Shown here piece after piece: positions 8,953 through 16,733 of a DNA stretch of 64,000 nucleotides. The stretch is from Roseibium aggregatum (GTDB lineage: Bacteria; Pseudomonadota; Alphaproteobacteria; Rhizobiales; Stappiaceae), in contig NZ_JAEKJZ010000001.1 of the NCBI RefSeq assembly GCF_017309185.1, positions 248,001 to 312,000 of the forward strand. Reading direction: 5' to 3'. A program made the translations under genes and the position numbers. Numbering within the stretch: position 1 is the stretch's first letter; the number at the start of each line of letters is the position of its first letter. The notes below the pieces were generated by a model. That model was not told the origin of the DNA. It was given only the letters and a program-made list of their open reading frames with translations, and did not search any database.

Positions 8953-9897
8953 ATGACTATCGCAGCAAAACTCGTCGGGGGCGTTGCCCTGACTGCCATG
9001 CTTTGCGGAACGGCGCTCGCCAGCGAACCGGAAAGCTGCAAGACGGTCCGCTTCTCCGATGTCGGCTGGACCGACATTACCGCGACGACGGCGGCGACAT
9101 CGGTGGTTCTGGAAGCGCTCGGCTACGAGACGGACGTCAAGATCCTGTCCGTTCCGGTCACTTACGCGTCCCTGAAGAACAAGGACATCGATATTTTCCT
9201 CGGCAACTGGATGCCGACCATGGAAGGTGACATCAAGGCCTATCGTGAGGATGGTTCGGTGGAAACCGTGCGCGCCAACCTGGAAGGCGCGAAATACACG
9301 CTCGCCGTGCCGAAATACACCTTCGACAAGGGCCTGAAGACCTTTGCCGACATTGCCAAGTTCAAGGACGACCTGGACGGCAAGATCTACGGCATCGAAC
9401 CGGGCAACGACGGCAACCGCCTGATCATCGGCATGATCGATGAAAACCTGTTCGGCCTGGAAGGCTTCGAAGTGGTCGAATCCTCCGAGCAGGGCATGCT
9501 GGCCCAGGTGGCTCGTGCGGAAAAGCGCGACAACGACATCGTCTTCCTCGGCTGGGCGCCGCACCCGATGAACGCCAATTTCGAGCTGGAATATCTCGAC
9601 GGCGGCGATGACATCTTCGGACCGAATTTCGGCGGTGCGACGGTCTACACCAACGTGCGCGCCGGCTATGTCAAGGAATGCCCGAACGTCGGCAAGTTCC
9701 TGGAGAATCTCGAATTCTCGCTGCCGATGGAAAACGAGATCATGGGCGCGATCCTGAATGACGGCGAAGACCCGAACAAGGCGGCCGCTGCCTGGCTGAA
9801 GGTTCATCCGGCGACGTTCGAGACGTGGCTGGAAGGCGTGAAGACCTTCGACGGCGGCGATAGTTTCGCGGCCGTGAAGGGCGCTCTCGGCCTTTAA
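8953..9897 (+). CDS. choX: Choline ABC transporter substrate-binding protein
   Basis: A 314-residue periplasmic protein with a signal peptide (hydrophobic stretch through LCGTALAS, cleavage near residue 24). The mature part matches ChoX of the OpuAC/ProX class, including FSDVGWTDITATTAATSVVL, DIFLGNWMPTMEGDI and DNDIVFLGWAPHPMN. The tryptophans and tyrosines of this class form the aromatic box for the quaternary ammonium group. A strong ribosome binding site AGGAGGT precedes the ATG. It is the first gene of choX-choW-choV and is followed by a hairpin that may reduce read-through, giving excess binding protein. Confidence 0.95.
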   Translation: MTIAAKLVGGVALTAMLCGTALASEPESCKTVRFSDVGWTDITATTAATSVVLEALGYETDVKILSVPVTYASLKNKDIDIFLGNWMPTMEGDIKAYREDGSVETVRANLEGAKYTLAVPKYTFDKGLKTFADIAKFKDDLDGKIYGIEPGNDGNRLIIGMIDENLFGLEGFEVVESSEQGMLAQVARAEKRDNDIVFLGWAPHPMNANFELEYLDGGDDIFGPNFGGATVYTNVRAGYVKECPNVGKFLENLEFSLPMENEIMGAILNDGEDPNKAAAAWLKVHPATFETWLEGVKTFDGGDSFAAVKGALGL

Positions 9898-9911
9898 AGC
9901 TTACCGGCAGA

Positions 9912-9946
9912 CCGGCGCCGGCTCTCCTGAGCCGGCGTCTTTATTT
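9912..9946 (+). terminator. Hairpin after choX
   Basis: GGCGCCGGCTC and GAGCCGGCGTC form an almost perfect stem around TCCT, followed by TTTATTT. It lies between choX and choW, so it probably acts as a partial terminator or mRNA-stabilising stem that raises binding-protein expression above that of the membrane components. Confidence 0.7.
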
Positions 9947-9975
9947 AAACTCAACGAAAAGCAGGGGGCGGCGGC

Positions 9976-10818
9976 TTGGATTGGCTGACGGAACACAAAC
10001 TGCCGATCGGACCCTGGGCGCGCAACGTCGTCGACTGGCTGACAGACAACGCCTATTGGGTCTTTGACGGCATCTCGATTTTTCTGGAAACCCTGATCGA
10101 CGGCATATTGTGGCTCCTGCAGACGCCCCATCCGCTGATCGTCGTCGCCATCGCGGTCGCCATCGGCTACGCGGTGCACCGGACCGTAACTTTCGCGGTC
10201 TTTGTCGGCATCGCGCTGCTGTTGATTATCAATCAGGGCTACTGGGAAGAGACCACCGAGACCCTGGCGCTGGTCATTGGCGCCTCCGTCGTCTGCATGG
10301 CCGTCGGTGTTCCGGTCGGTGTGCTCGGCGCGCATAACCCGAGGCTGTATGCCTCCCTGCGTCCCGTGCTCGATCTGATGCAGACCATCCCGACCTTCGT
10401 TTACCTGATCCCCGCCCTGATCCTCTTTGGCCTCGGCATGGTGCCAGGTCTGATTGCCACCGTGATCTTCGCGATCCCGGCGCCGATCCGCCTCACGCAG
10501 CTGGGCGTTTCCTCCACCCCGGTCGCATTGCTCGAGGCCGGGGAGGCCTTTGGCGCCACACGTTCGCAACTGCTCTGGAAAATCGAGTTGCCTTATGCTC
10601 TGCCGCAGATCATGGCCGGTCTGACCCAGACCATCATGCTGTCCCTGTCCATGGTGGTGATCGCGGCGCTTGTCGGCGCGGACGGGCTCGGCGTGCCGAC
10701 TCTGCGCGCGCTCAACACGGTGAACATCGCACAAGGGTTTGAAGTCGGTGTCTGTATCGTTCTGATCGCCATCGTCCTGGACCGTTTCTTCCGCGCGCGG
10801 GAAGGAGGCACCTCATGA
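9976..10818 (+). CDS. choW: Choline ABC transporter permease
   Basis: A 280-residue inner membrane protein with about six hydrophobic segments and the permease coupling motif EAGEAFGATRSQLLWKIELP near residue 180. The start is TTG at 9976 (MDWLTEHKLP), which gives the usual ChoW length and N-terminus, preceded by the purine-rich AGGGGG. It overlaps choV by four bases (ATGA), showing translational coupling. Members of the glycine betaine/proline permease class (ProW) are the closest alternatives. The flanking choX, choV and bet genes decide for choline. Confidence 0.92.
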   Translation: MDWLTEHKLPIGPWARNVVDWLTDNAYWVFDGISIFLETLIDGILWLLQTPHPLIVVAIAVAIGYAVHRTVTFAVFVGIALLLIINQGYWEETTETLALVIGASVVCMAVGVPVGVLGAHNPRLYASLRPVLDLMQTIPTFVYLIPALILFGLGMVPGLIATVIFAIPAPIRLTQLGVSSTPVALLEAGEAFGATRSQLLWKIELPYALPQIMAGLTQTIMLSLSMVVIAALVGADGLGVPTLRALNTVNIAQGFEVGVCIVLIAIVLDRFFRAREGGTS

Positions 10819-11858
10819 GCGACACCGAACAGACGCCCGTGGTCTCCTTCAAGGACGTTGACATCGTCTTTGGCGAAAAACCGCAAACGGCGCTGCCACT
10901 GATCGACGCGGGCAGGACCCGTCAGGAGATCCAGGCCGAGACCGGCCAGATCCTCGGGGTCGCCGGGGCAACCTTCGATATCTTCGAGGGTGAAGTCATC
11001 GTTCTCATGGGACTGTCCGGTTCCGGAAAGTCGACGCTTCTACGCGCCGTGAACGGACTGAACCCGGTCATCCGCGGCGAAGTCCAGGTCCATGACGGGG
11101 CGGGCTACGTCAATCCGGAAACCTGTGGCGAGAAGGCCCTGCGGGACCTGCGCCGGCGGCGCATCGCCATGGTGTTCCAGCAGTTCGGCCTGCTGCCCTG
11201 GCGCACGGTCGCCGAGAACGTCGGTTTTGGCCTTGAGCTTTCCGGCATGTCGCCGAAGGAACGGGCCGCCAAGGTCGAGGAGCAGCTCAAGCTGGTAGGC
11301 CTGACCGGCTGGGGCGCGAAATACGTTCACGAACTGTCCGGCGGCATGCAGCAGCGCGTCGGTCTTGCCCGCGCCTTCGCCACCGACGCGCCGATCCTCC
11401 TGATGGACGAGCCGTTTTCCGCGCTCGATCCGCTGATCCGGGACAAATTGCAGGATGAGCTTCTGGAACTCCAGAAGGAACTCAACCGGACGATCATCTT
11501 CGTCAGCCACGATCTGGACGAGGCTGCCAAGATCGGCTCGCGCATCGCCATCATGGAAGGCGGCCGGGTGATTCAGCTCGGAACGGCGTCGGAGATCGTC
11601 AAGAAGCCGGCCAACGACTATGTTGCCGACTTCGTCAGCCACATGAATCCGCTCAATGTTCTCAGGGCCCGCGACATCATGGTGCCACCCGGCAGTCTGC
11701 CGGGTTCGCTGGCCAGCGGGCTCACCTGCAGCCACAACACGCCGATCCGCGACGTTGCGAAGCTCAAGCAATCGAGTTCGGAGCCGGTCGTCGTGCAAAA
11801 GGACGGCGCCATCGTCGGCGTCATCGGCGAGAACGAGCTGCTGGAATGCATGGTGTAA
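10815..11858 (+). CDS. choV: Choline ABC transporter ATP-binding protein
   Basis: A 347-residue ATPase: Walker A GLSGSGKSTLL (about residues 63-73), Q-loop MVFQQFGLLPW, signature LSGGMQQRVGLARA, Walker B ILLMDEPFSALD, and switch His in VSHDLDEAAK. The N-terminal stretch before the nucleotide fold (TALPLIDAGRTRQEIQAETG) is typical of ProV/ChoV. A short C-terminal CBS-like region (SHNTPIRDVAKLKQSSSEPV) may sense ionic strength or nucleotide, as in OpuA/ProV, but it is incomplete. It is the last gene of the operon and is followed by a bidirectional terminator. Confidence 0.93.
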   Translation: MSDTEQTPVVSFKDVDIVFGEKPQTALPLIDAGRTRQEIQAETGQILGVAGATFDIFEGEVIVLMGLSGSGKSTLLRAVNGLNPVIRGEVQVHDGAGYVNPETCGEKALRDLRRRRIAMVFQQFGLLPWRTVAENVGFGLELSGMSPKERAAKVEEQLKLVGLTGWGAKYVHELSGGMQQRVGLARAFATDAPILLMDEPFSALDPLIRDKLQDELLELQKELNRTIIFVSHDLDEAAKIGSRIAIMEGGRVIQLGTASEIVKKPANDYVADFVSHMNPLNVLRARDIMVPPGSLPGSLASGLTCSHNTPIRDVAKLKQSSSEPVVVQKDGAIVGVIGENELLECMV

Positions 11859-11877
11859 CGGGATGTCCCGTAGATAA

Positions 11878-11906
11878 TAAAAAACGGGACCAGAAGGCCC
11901 CGTTTT
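11878..11906. terminator. Bidirectional intrinsic terminator
   Basis: AAAACGGGACC and GGCCCCGTTTT pair around AGAA with one mismatch. On the plus strand it ends choV with CGTTTT. On the minus strand the stem is followed by TTTTTTATTATC, which suits the convergent cold shock gene. Confidence 0.8.
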
Positions 11907-11958
11907 CTGAAAGCGTCGCTGCGCCGGCCGTTATCGAACGACGGCGGCAGACTGAGGC

Positions 11959-12171
11959 TTAGACCAGCTCGAGCTGAGCGGCCTGCTTGCCGCGACCGCG
12001 GCGATCGTCTTCGGCGACGAAGGAGATCTTTGCGCCTTCGACCGGCGTTCCGATACCGGCCTGTTCGAACGCGGTCACGTGGACGAAAACGTCCTTGCCG
12101 CCATTATCCGGAGTGATGAAGCCGAAGCCACGGTCATGGTTGAAGAATTTGATGGTGCCGTTCTCGCGCAT
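11959..12171 (-). CDS. Cold shock protein, CspA family
   Basis: A 70-residue single OB-fold protein with both RNA-binding motifs: GFGFI (RNP1) and VFVHVTAF (RNP2). It begins MRENGTIKFFNHDRGFGFIT, and a good ribosome binding site (GGAAGG) precedes the ATG. It binds single-stranded nucleic acid and probably acts as an RNA chaperone. The acidic/basic tail EDDRRGRGKQAAQLELV is usual for alphaproteobacterial members. Whether cold induces this copy cannot be told from sequence. Confidence 0.93.
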   Translation of the reverse strand: MRENGTIKFFNHDRGFGFITPDNGGKDVFVHVTAFEQAGIGTPVEGAKISFVAEDDRRGRGKQAAQLELV

Positions 12172-12665
12172 GGAGAAACCTTCCGTTGGTTTGGTGCACC
12201 TGCCCGTATCCGGCAGGCGCGGATAAACGAGAAGTCAATAAGAAACGGAAAGCTTGGTATTTCAGAGCAGCGCTTAATGGAGCAGCTGCCGAAGTCAGTC
12301 TCACCGGGTCTTTGTCGTGTCCCGTACGGCGCAACGTGCACCGATGGCGCGCATCCTACTTGCAGCCGGGTTTTACGGCAAGTGAAAGAAACGTGATGTG
12401 CCTAATAAGTTGTGAAGCCGTGCGGGAGATTGAAAGGGGGTGAGCCAAAACGCCATGTTTTGAGCCACTTTTGGCCCGTTGCGGCGTTGCGGTCGAGCGT
12501 GAACTTTCTCCGAAAAAACACCTCTTCGTTCCCGTTGCGCGGCAAAAAATGGCGAAACCGCGTCCTTGTGACACCTGTCACAGAGCGCTTTCGGTCATCG
12601 GGCTAGTGTCCCTTCATGAGCTGAGGCGATGTAGGGGCCTCGGAGGAAAGAAAGGGAAGCAAGTC
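12172..12665. other. Intergenic region between divergent csp and BA14K genes
   Basis: This 494-base gap holds both promoters. On the minus side there is room for the long untranslated leader common in csp genes. Close to the plus-strand gene is a palindrome at 12567-12582 (TGTGAC, ACCT, GTCACA), a candidate operator. No convincing small gene or known RNA was seen. Confidence 0.5.
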
Positions 12666-13013
12666 ATGTTGAAGAAAGCAGCAAACACCACCGTAGCCCT
12701 GGCCCTGATCGCCGGAGCAACCCTGGCCACAGGAACCCAGTCCGCACAGGCCGGGAACGGCTGGCGGGTCGGCGCCGGCATCGCCGGCGGCCTCGCAGCC
12801 GGCGCGATCATCGGCTCCGCGCTTGCCAAGCCGCGCTACTACGCTCCGCCGCCCCCGCCGGCTTACTACCCGGTCCCGGCTCCGGTCGTGACCTACCGTC
12901 CGGCCCCCTGGACCCCGGCCTGGTACAACTATTGCAGCCGCAAATACCGGTCCTTTAATCCGAACACCGGGTATTTCCTGGCCTATTCCGGTCAGTACCG
13001 CTTCTGCCGTTAA
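12666..13013 (+). CDS. BA14K-domain secreted/lectin-like protein
   Basis: A 115-residue protein with a signal peptide (ALALIAGATLATGTQSAQAG, cleavage near residue 29), a glycine-rich helix, a tyrosine/proline-rich linker (YYAPPPPPAYYPVPAP), and a C-terminal BA14K motif WYNYCSRKYRSFNPNTGYF with a second Cys in GQYRFCR. The prototype is the immunoreactive 14-kDa protein of Brucella, linked to lectin-like activity and envelope integrity. The start at 12666 follows GAAAGGGAAG. Further upstream in-frame starts would put non-hydrophobic residues before the signal peptide. A strong terminator follows. Confidence 0.88.
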   Translation: MLKKAANTTVALALIAGATLATGTQSAQAGNGWRVGAGIAGGLAAGAIIGSALAKPRYYAPPPPPAYYPVPAPVVTYRPAPWTPAWYNYCSRKYRSFNPNTGYFLAYSGQYRFCR

Positions 13014-13072
13014 GGCGCGAAAGACAATGCAGCAATGCCGGGGCGCAAACGGTTAAAAGACCGTTCCGGCAC

Positions 13073-13119
13073 AAAACTCCTCGCAAGGTGGTCCTCCCAC
13101 ACCTTGCGGGGAGTTTTTG
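13073..13119 (+). terminator. Intrinsic terminator after the BA14K gene
   Basis: AAAACTCCTCGCAAGGTG pairs with CACCTTGCGGGGAGTTTTT (one G:T), an 18-base stem with a short loop and a T run. It sits 60 bases after the BA14K stop codon and before the convergent YaiI-like gene. Confidence 0.85.
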
Positions 13120-13142
13120 TGTGCCAACCCGGGATTTCCGTC

Positions 13143-13604
13143 TCATCTCTCTTCCGCCAACCGCTTTGCGGCGCGCATCGTCGTCTCGAGCTGATTGAGG
13201 AACCGTGACCGGTCGGCCTTGGTGAAGGCGGGGCCGCTTTCGCGGATCTCTCCGATCTCCCGCAGGTGCGTGTTCAGGTCGCGCATGGCAAGCCGCATGC
13301 CGATGGCGTCCTCGCGAAACGGTTTGCCGGTCGGAGAGAGGACCAGCGCGCCCGCCTTGACGCAGCGCGCGGCAAGCGGCACGTCGGCGGTGATGACGAC
13401 GTCACCCTTTTGCGCGCGCTCCGCGATCCAGTTGTCGGCCTCGTCCGGCCCTTCCGGAACGACCACGCGTTCGATCAGGTCGCTTTCAGGCAGGCGCATC
13501 CAGCTGTTGGACACGATCTTGATCGGGACCTTGTGCCGTTCGCCCACCCTGACGGCCTCGTCCTTGACCGGACAGGCGTCCGCATCCACAAAAAGCACCG
13601 TCAT
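13143..13604 (-). CDS. YaiI/YqxD (UPF0178) family protein
   Basis: A 153-residue protein beginning MTVLFVDADACPVKDEAVRV, with DNWIAERAQKGDVVITADVPLA in the middle. These acidic clusters are the hallmark of the YaiI/YqxD family, a PIN-like fold with a presumed metal site and no established substrate. The start at 13604 overlaps the stop of the upstream flavoprotein (ATGA, 13601-13604), so the two are translationally coupled. Longer in-frame forms run into that gene and lack family similarity. Function is unknown; nuclease activity is only a structural guess. Confidence 0.88.
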   Translation of the reverse strand: MTVLFVDADACPVKDEAVRVGERHKVPIKIVSNSWMRLPESDLIERVVVPEGPDEADNWIAERAQKGDVVITADVPLAARCVKAGALVLSPTGKPFREDAIGMRLAMRDLNTHLREIGEIRESGPAFTKADRSRFLNQLETTMRAAKRLAEER

Positions 13605-14824
13605 TGGCTTTGTCTCCCGGTCCCGGTTTTCAGATAGTCGGCGATGCCTGCGGCCGCCCGATGCGCCGTCGCGAAGCAGGCCTGCAGCAGATAGCCGCCG
13701 GTCGGCGCTTCCCAAGCGAGCATTTCCCCGGCGGCGAAGACGCCCGGCAGTTTTTTCAGCATCAGAGAGGTCTCCACTTCTTCAAGCCGGATGCCCCCTG
13801 CCGACGAGATCGCCCGTTCGATGCCGTAGGGAGCGCTGCATGTAAGCGGCAGCGCCTTGATCCTTTTGGCAAGGTCGGCCGGGCCGGAGGGCAAGGGTCC
13901 AGCCTCGCGCAGCAGCGCCTGTTCCACCGGAGCGAGTTTCAGCGCCTTTTTCAGGAAGGTCGCATTGGACTGCTTGCCGCGCGGCCGGGCGAGCCTGTCT
14001 TCGATTTCGCCGGCGCTCAGGCCGGGGCGAAGATCCAGCCGTAGATCGGCGGAACCCTGCTGATCTATGGCGTCACGGATCTCCGCGGAAAGCGCATAGA
14101 CCGCCCCGCCTTCAAGACCCTTTTCGGAAATCACGGCCTCTCCGGGAACGGTTCTTCCCGCGAAGCTCAAGGCAATGCGCTTGAGTGGCGAACCTGCGAA
14201 ACGGTCCCTGAGATAGGGGCTCCAGTCGATCAGAAATCCGCAGTTTGCGGGCTGGAAGCGATTGACCGCAATTCCCTTGCTCTCAAGAAGGGGCACCCAG
14301 GCCGCGTCGGACCCGAGTTTGGGCCAGCTCGCGCCTCCCAGTGCCAGCAGGACAGCCCGGGCTTCGACCCGGCGCGGGGCCCGGTTCTCCGCCTGAAGAA
14401 GCGGTGTGCCGTCGGTATCGAAGCCGGCCAGCCGGTGGCGGAGCAGCAGGGTCACACCGTTTTCGCCGAGCTGCCGCAGCCAGGAGCGTAGCAAAGGCGA
14501 CGCCTTCATGGATTTCGGAAACACCCGTCCGCTGGAGCCGACAAAAGTGTCCTCGCCAAGCCCGTGACACCAGGTTCTCAAGGCAGCAGGCGGGAAGTCC
14601 CGGATCATGGGGGCGAGAAAAACCTCGGCTTGCCGGTAACGGCCCAGGAAGCGGTCGAGATCCTCGCCATGGGTGAGATTGAGGCCGCCTCGTCCGGCCA
14701 TCAGGAACTTGCGGGCAGGGGAAGGCATCCGGTCGACGACCGTGACGTGAAACCCTTCCTGGGACAACCGGTCCGCGGCGTAGAGGCCGCAAGGGCCGGC
14801 GCCAATGATCAAGACGTCAAGCAT
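13601..14824 (-). CDS. NAD(P)/FAD-dependent oxidoreductase, HI0933/TIGR03862-type flavoprotein
   Basis: A 407-residue flavoprotein. The N-terminus MLDVLIIGAGPCGLYAADRL is a dinucleotide-binding fold. MAGRGGLNLTHGED is the conserved HI0933-family loop, AVLLALGGASWPKLGSD is the second glycine-rich site, and GVFAAGEMLAWEAPTGGYLL near the C-terminus closes the FAD pocket. The family includes BaiN-like reductases and uncharacterised enzymes, so the substrate is not known. The pairing with a YaiI-like gene through a four-base overlap shows a two-gene operon, but the functional link between them is unclear. Confidence 0.88.
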   Translation of the reverse strand: MLDVLIIGAGPCGLYAADRLSQEGFHVTVVDRMPSPARKFLMAGRGGLNLTHGEDLDRFLGRYRQAEVFLAPMIRDFPPAALRTWCHGLGEDTFVGSSGRVFPKSMKASPLLRSWLRQLGENGVTLLLRHRLAGFDTDGTPLLQAENRAPRRVEARAVLLALGGASWPKLGSDAAWVPLLESKGIAVNRFQPANCGFLIDWSPYLRDRFAGSPLKRIALSFAGRTVPGEAVISEKGLEGGAVYALSAEIRDAIDQQGSADLRLDLRPGLSAGEIEDRLARPRGKQSNATFLKKALKLAPVEQALLREAGPLPSGPADLAKRIKALPLTCSAPYGIERAISSAGGIRLEEVETSLMLKKLPGVFAAGEMLAWEAPTGGYLLQACFATAHRAAAGIADYLKTGTGRQSQ

Positions 14825-15031
14825 GGCGCCTTATAGTTTAACCGCGGTGGGGAAGGCCACAGTCGAAAGAGCAATTGCATTATTTTACACTGTCAAAAAG
14901 AGCGCAATCTTGCTTCGTAAGTGGATGATAGTGGCAAGTATTTGTTATGAAAATCATGAGATAACATTAATAGTAGGACTGTTCGATATGATCTTCATTG
15001 AGGAAGACTATACGGCGGGAAGAGGTCGTGT

Positions 15032-16225
15032 ATGGAAAAAGCGAGAGAGCTGATTGTCGTTGCGGACCCGGACGAGAATGTTCAGTCGGGATTTCTTCGC
15101 TTGTTCGGCGGTCACTTCAAGGTTGTCTGTTTTTCGGAGTCGGACGAGGCACTGAAATTCCTGAAACAGAATACGGCAACGGCAATCGTCTTTTCCTGCT
15201 ACAACTTGCCGGGTCGCGGCGGCATCGCCTTTCTGCGCGCCTGTGAAAGCGTCGCCCCCCAGGCGGCCCGGGTTATGCTTACGCGCGAAACCTCCGCCGA
15301 AGCCGTCAAGAGGGCCCTTAACGAGGGCCGAGCCTTCATGTTTCTGGAAAAGCCGTGCAAGCCGGCCGATCTGGTCAGCGCCGTGGAAACGGCCATGGCA
15401 CATCACACGCAACTGTCCAAGGACCGCGCCCTTCTGGAGCGCACACTTGCCGGGTCGGTGAAACTCCTGATCGACATGCTCGCCCTGTTTCATCCCGACG
15501 CCTTCCGCCGGACGGGGACGGTGCGCAAGCAGGCCCTGAAACTGGCCGGCGCCCTTGGCATGAAAAAGACCTGGGAACTGGAAATGGCGGTGATGCTGTC
15601 GCCGCTCGGCGAAGCCCTGCTTCCGCAGCAGATCCTCGCCCGCTACCGGGCGGCACGCAGTTTGAGCGAGCAGGAGCGCACCGTTCTGGAGAGATCCCCG
15701 GCCCAGACACGCGATCTCCTGAAGAACATTCCGCAACTGGAAAAGGTGGCCGAGCATCTTTACCTGTCGGCGCGCGGTTTCGACGGGTCGGGTTTTCCCA
15801 AGGACGGCCCGGCGGGAAAGGAGATTCCTCTTGTCTCACGCATCGTTCGGCTGCTGACCGATCTCTGGTATGCAAGTCCCGAAAGCGGGCCCGATGCCGC
15901 GGCATTCGAGGCTCTGACCATCAATCATCGCAAATACGATCCGGAGCTCTTGCAGGTTGCACGGAGCGTCTTGATGGATGATGTGCCCCAGGAGCGCCAG
16001 AGCAAGATTGCGGAGTGCTATATCCGCTCGCTGCGGCCGGGCGATGTCCTGGTCGACGATGCCTTGTCGGAAAGCAGCCATGAACTGGTGCTTTCGCGCG
16101 GCCATCTGCTGACCCCGACAACGATCCGCCGTCTCATCCAGTTCCATCAGACCGCCGGCGTGCGCCAGCCGATCCGTGTCGAACGCCATGAGGTCAAGGA
16201 AGAGGATCTCGTTGGCACGGTGTGA
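15032..16225 (+). CDS. Response-regulator-like protein with degenerate REC and HD domains
   Basis: A 397-residue protein. Residues 6-125 form a receiver fold, but Cys56 sits where the phosphorylated Asp is expected (IVFSCYNLPGRGG). The switch Thr (VMLTRET) and the conserved Lys (FLEKPCKP) remain. Residues 130-300 resemble the HD domain of RpfG-like regulators (LERTLAGSVKLLIDMLALFH, then KTWELEMAVMLSPLG), yet the His-Asp pair is replaced by Ser-Pro and the GYP region reads FDGSGFP without the metal-binding histidines. It therefore probably neither accepts phosphate nor cleaves cyclic di-GMP, and may act as a binding scaffold. The start has a weak upstream site (GGCGGGAAGAGG). Confidence 0.75.
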   Translation: MEKARELIVVADPDENVQSGFLRLFGGHFKVVCFSESDEALKFLKQNTATAIVFSCYNLPGRGGIAFLRACESVAPQAARVMLTRETSAEAVKRALNEGRAFMFLEKPCKPADLVSAVETAMAHHTQLSKDRALLERTLAGSVKLLIDMLALFHPDAFRRTGTVRKQALKLAGALGMKKTWELEMAVMLSPLGEALLPQQILARYRAARSLSEQERTVLERSPAQTRDLLKNIPQLEKVAEHLYLSARGFDGSGFPKDGPAGKEIPLVSRIVRLLTDLWYASPESGPDAAAFEALTINHRKYDPELLQVARSVLMDDVPQERQSKIAECYIRSLRPGDVLVDDALSESSHELVLSRGHLLTPTTIRRLIQFHQTAGVRQPIRVERHEVKEEDLVGTV

Positions 16226-16277
16226 GGAGTAGCGAGTTTGAAAGCGGGAGTTTTTAGTCGAGCGGTGTGACACCCTC

Positions 16278-16578
16278 TAGAGCCCTTCCCGATCATCTTG
16301 AACCATTTGATGGTTTTTGACGGCTCGTTCGGCAAGGCGCGTCGCGAAGTGCGATGCGGTGCATCGTGCAAGCGGCGCAACGCTGCCGATGGGCCGTCAA
16401 AAGCCACCCGGTTCAGAAAAAATCGAGTGAAAAAATCAATTTCTTAGGGCTGGACAAAATTGGTCTCTGGCTTCGTTGGACAGCGCTTGAGGTGGACAAC
16501 ACCGCTGCGCGCAATCCGCCTCGCCAGAGACCAATTTTGTCTCAGTCAAATGATTCAATATGACCGGGAAGGGCTCTA
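16278..16578. mobile_element. MITE-like element with 33-bp terminal inverted repeats and TA ends
   Basis: The ends, 16278-16310 and 16546-16578, are inverted repeats matching at 30 of 33 positions, starting TAGAGCCCTTCCCG. The outermost TA on each side looks like a target duplication, as made by IS630/mariner-type transposases. Inside are two further hairpins: TTTTGACGGC (16315-16324) with GCCGTCAAAA (16393-16402), and a perfect 19-base pair of arms at 16453-16471 and 16523-16541 (GACAAAATTGGTCTCTGGC). No transposase or plausible ORF is present. It lies between two convergent genes. Copy number elsewhere in the genome is unknown. Confidence 0.7.
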
Positions 16579-16579
16579 A

Positions 16580-16644
16580 CTCTCCCCACTTGCGGCAGAG
16601 CTATCACACATGGCACGGACAAGCTCCTCCTCCGAAGGGGAGAG
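16580..16644. repeat. Short inverted-repeat unit next to the MITE-like element
   Basis: CTCTCCCC (16580-16587) and GGGGAGAG (16637-16644) are perfect arms about 50 bases apart, directly beside the MITE-like element. This could be a separate dispersed palindrome or a degraded bidirectional terminator for the two convergent genes. Nothing else is seen between 16645 and 16733. Confidence 0.35.
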
Positions 16645-16733
16645 GTAGATTGGAACTTGTGGTCACCGTCTCGGCCTGAATGCGCTTGCTCTGCCCCGCA
16701 AAGGGCGGCGGCGGCAACGTCCGCTCATCCCTG

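Noticed and set aside
14825..15031. AT-rich stretch before the degenerate response regulator
   Set aside because: Examined for a small gene or foreign DNA. Only promoter-like AT-rich sequence was found, with no repeats or ORF of note.
16354..16563. 69-codon frame inside the MITE-like element
   Set aside because: It crosses both internal hairpins, lacks a ribosome binding site and does not resemble a transposase.
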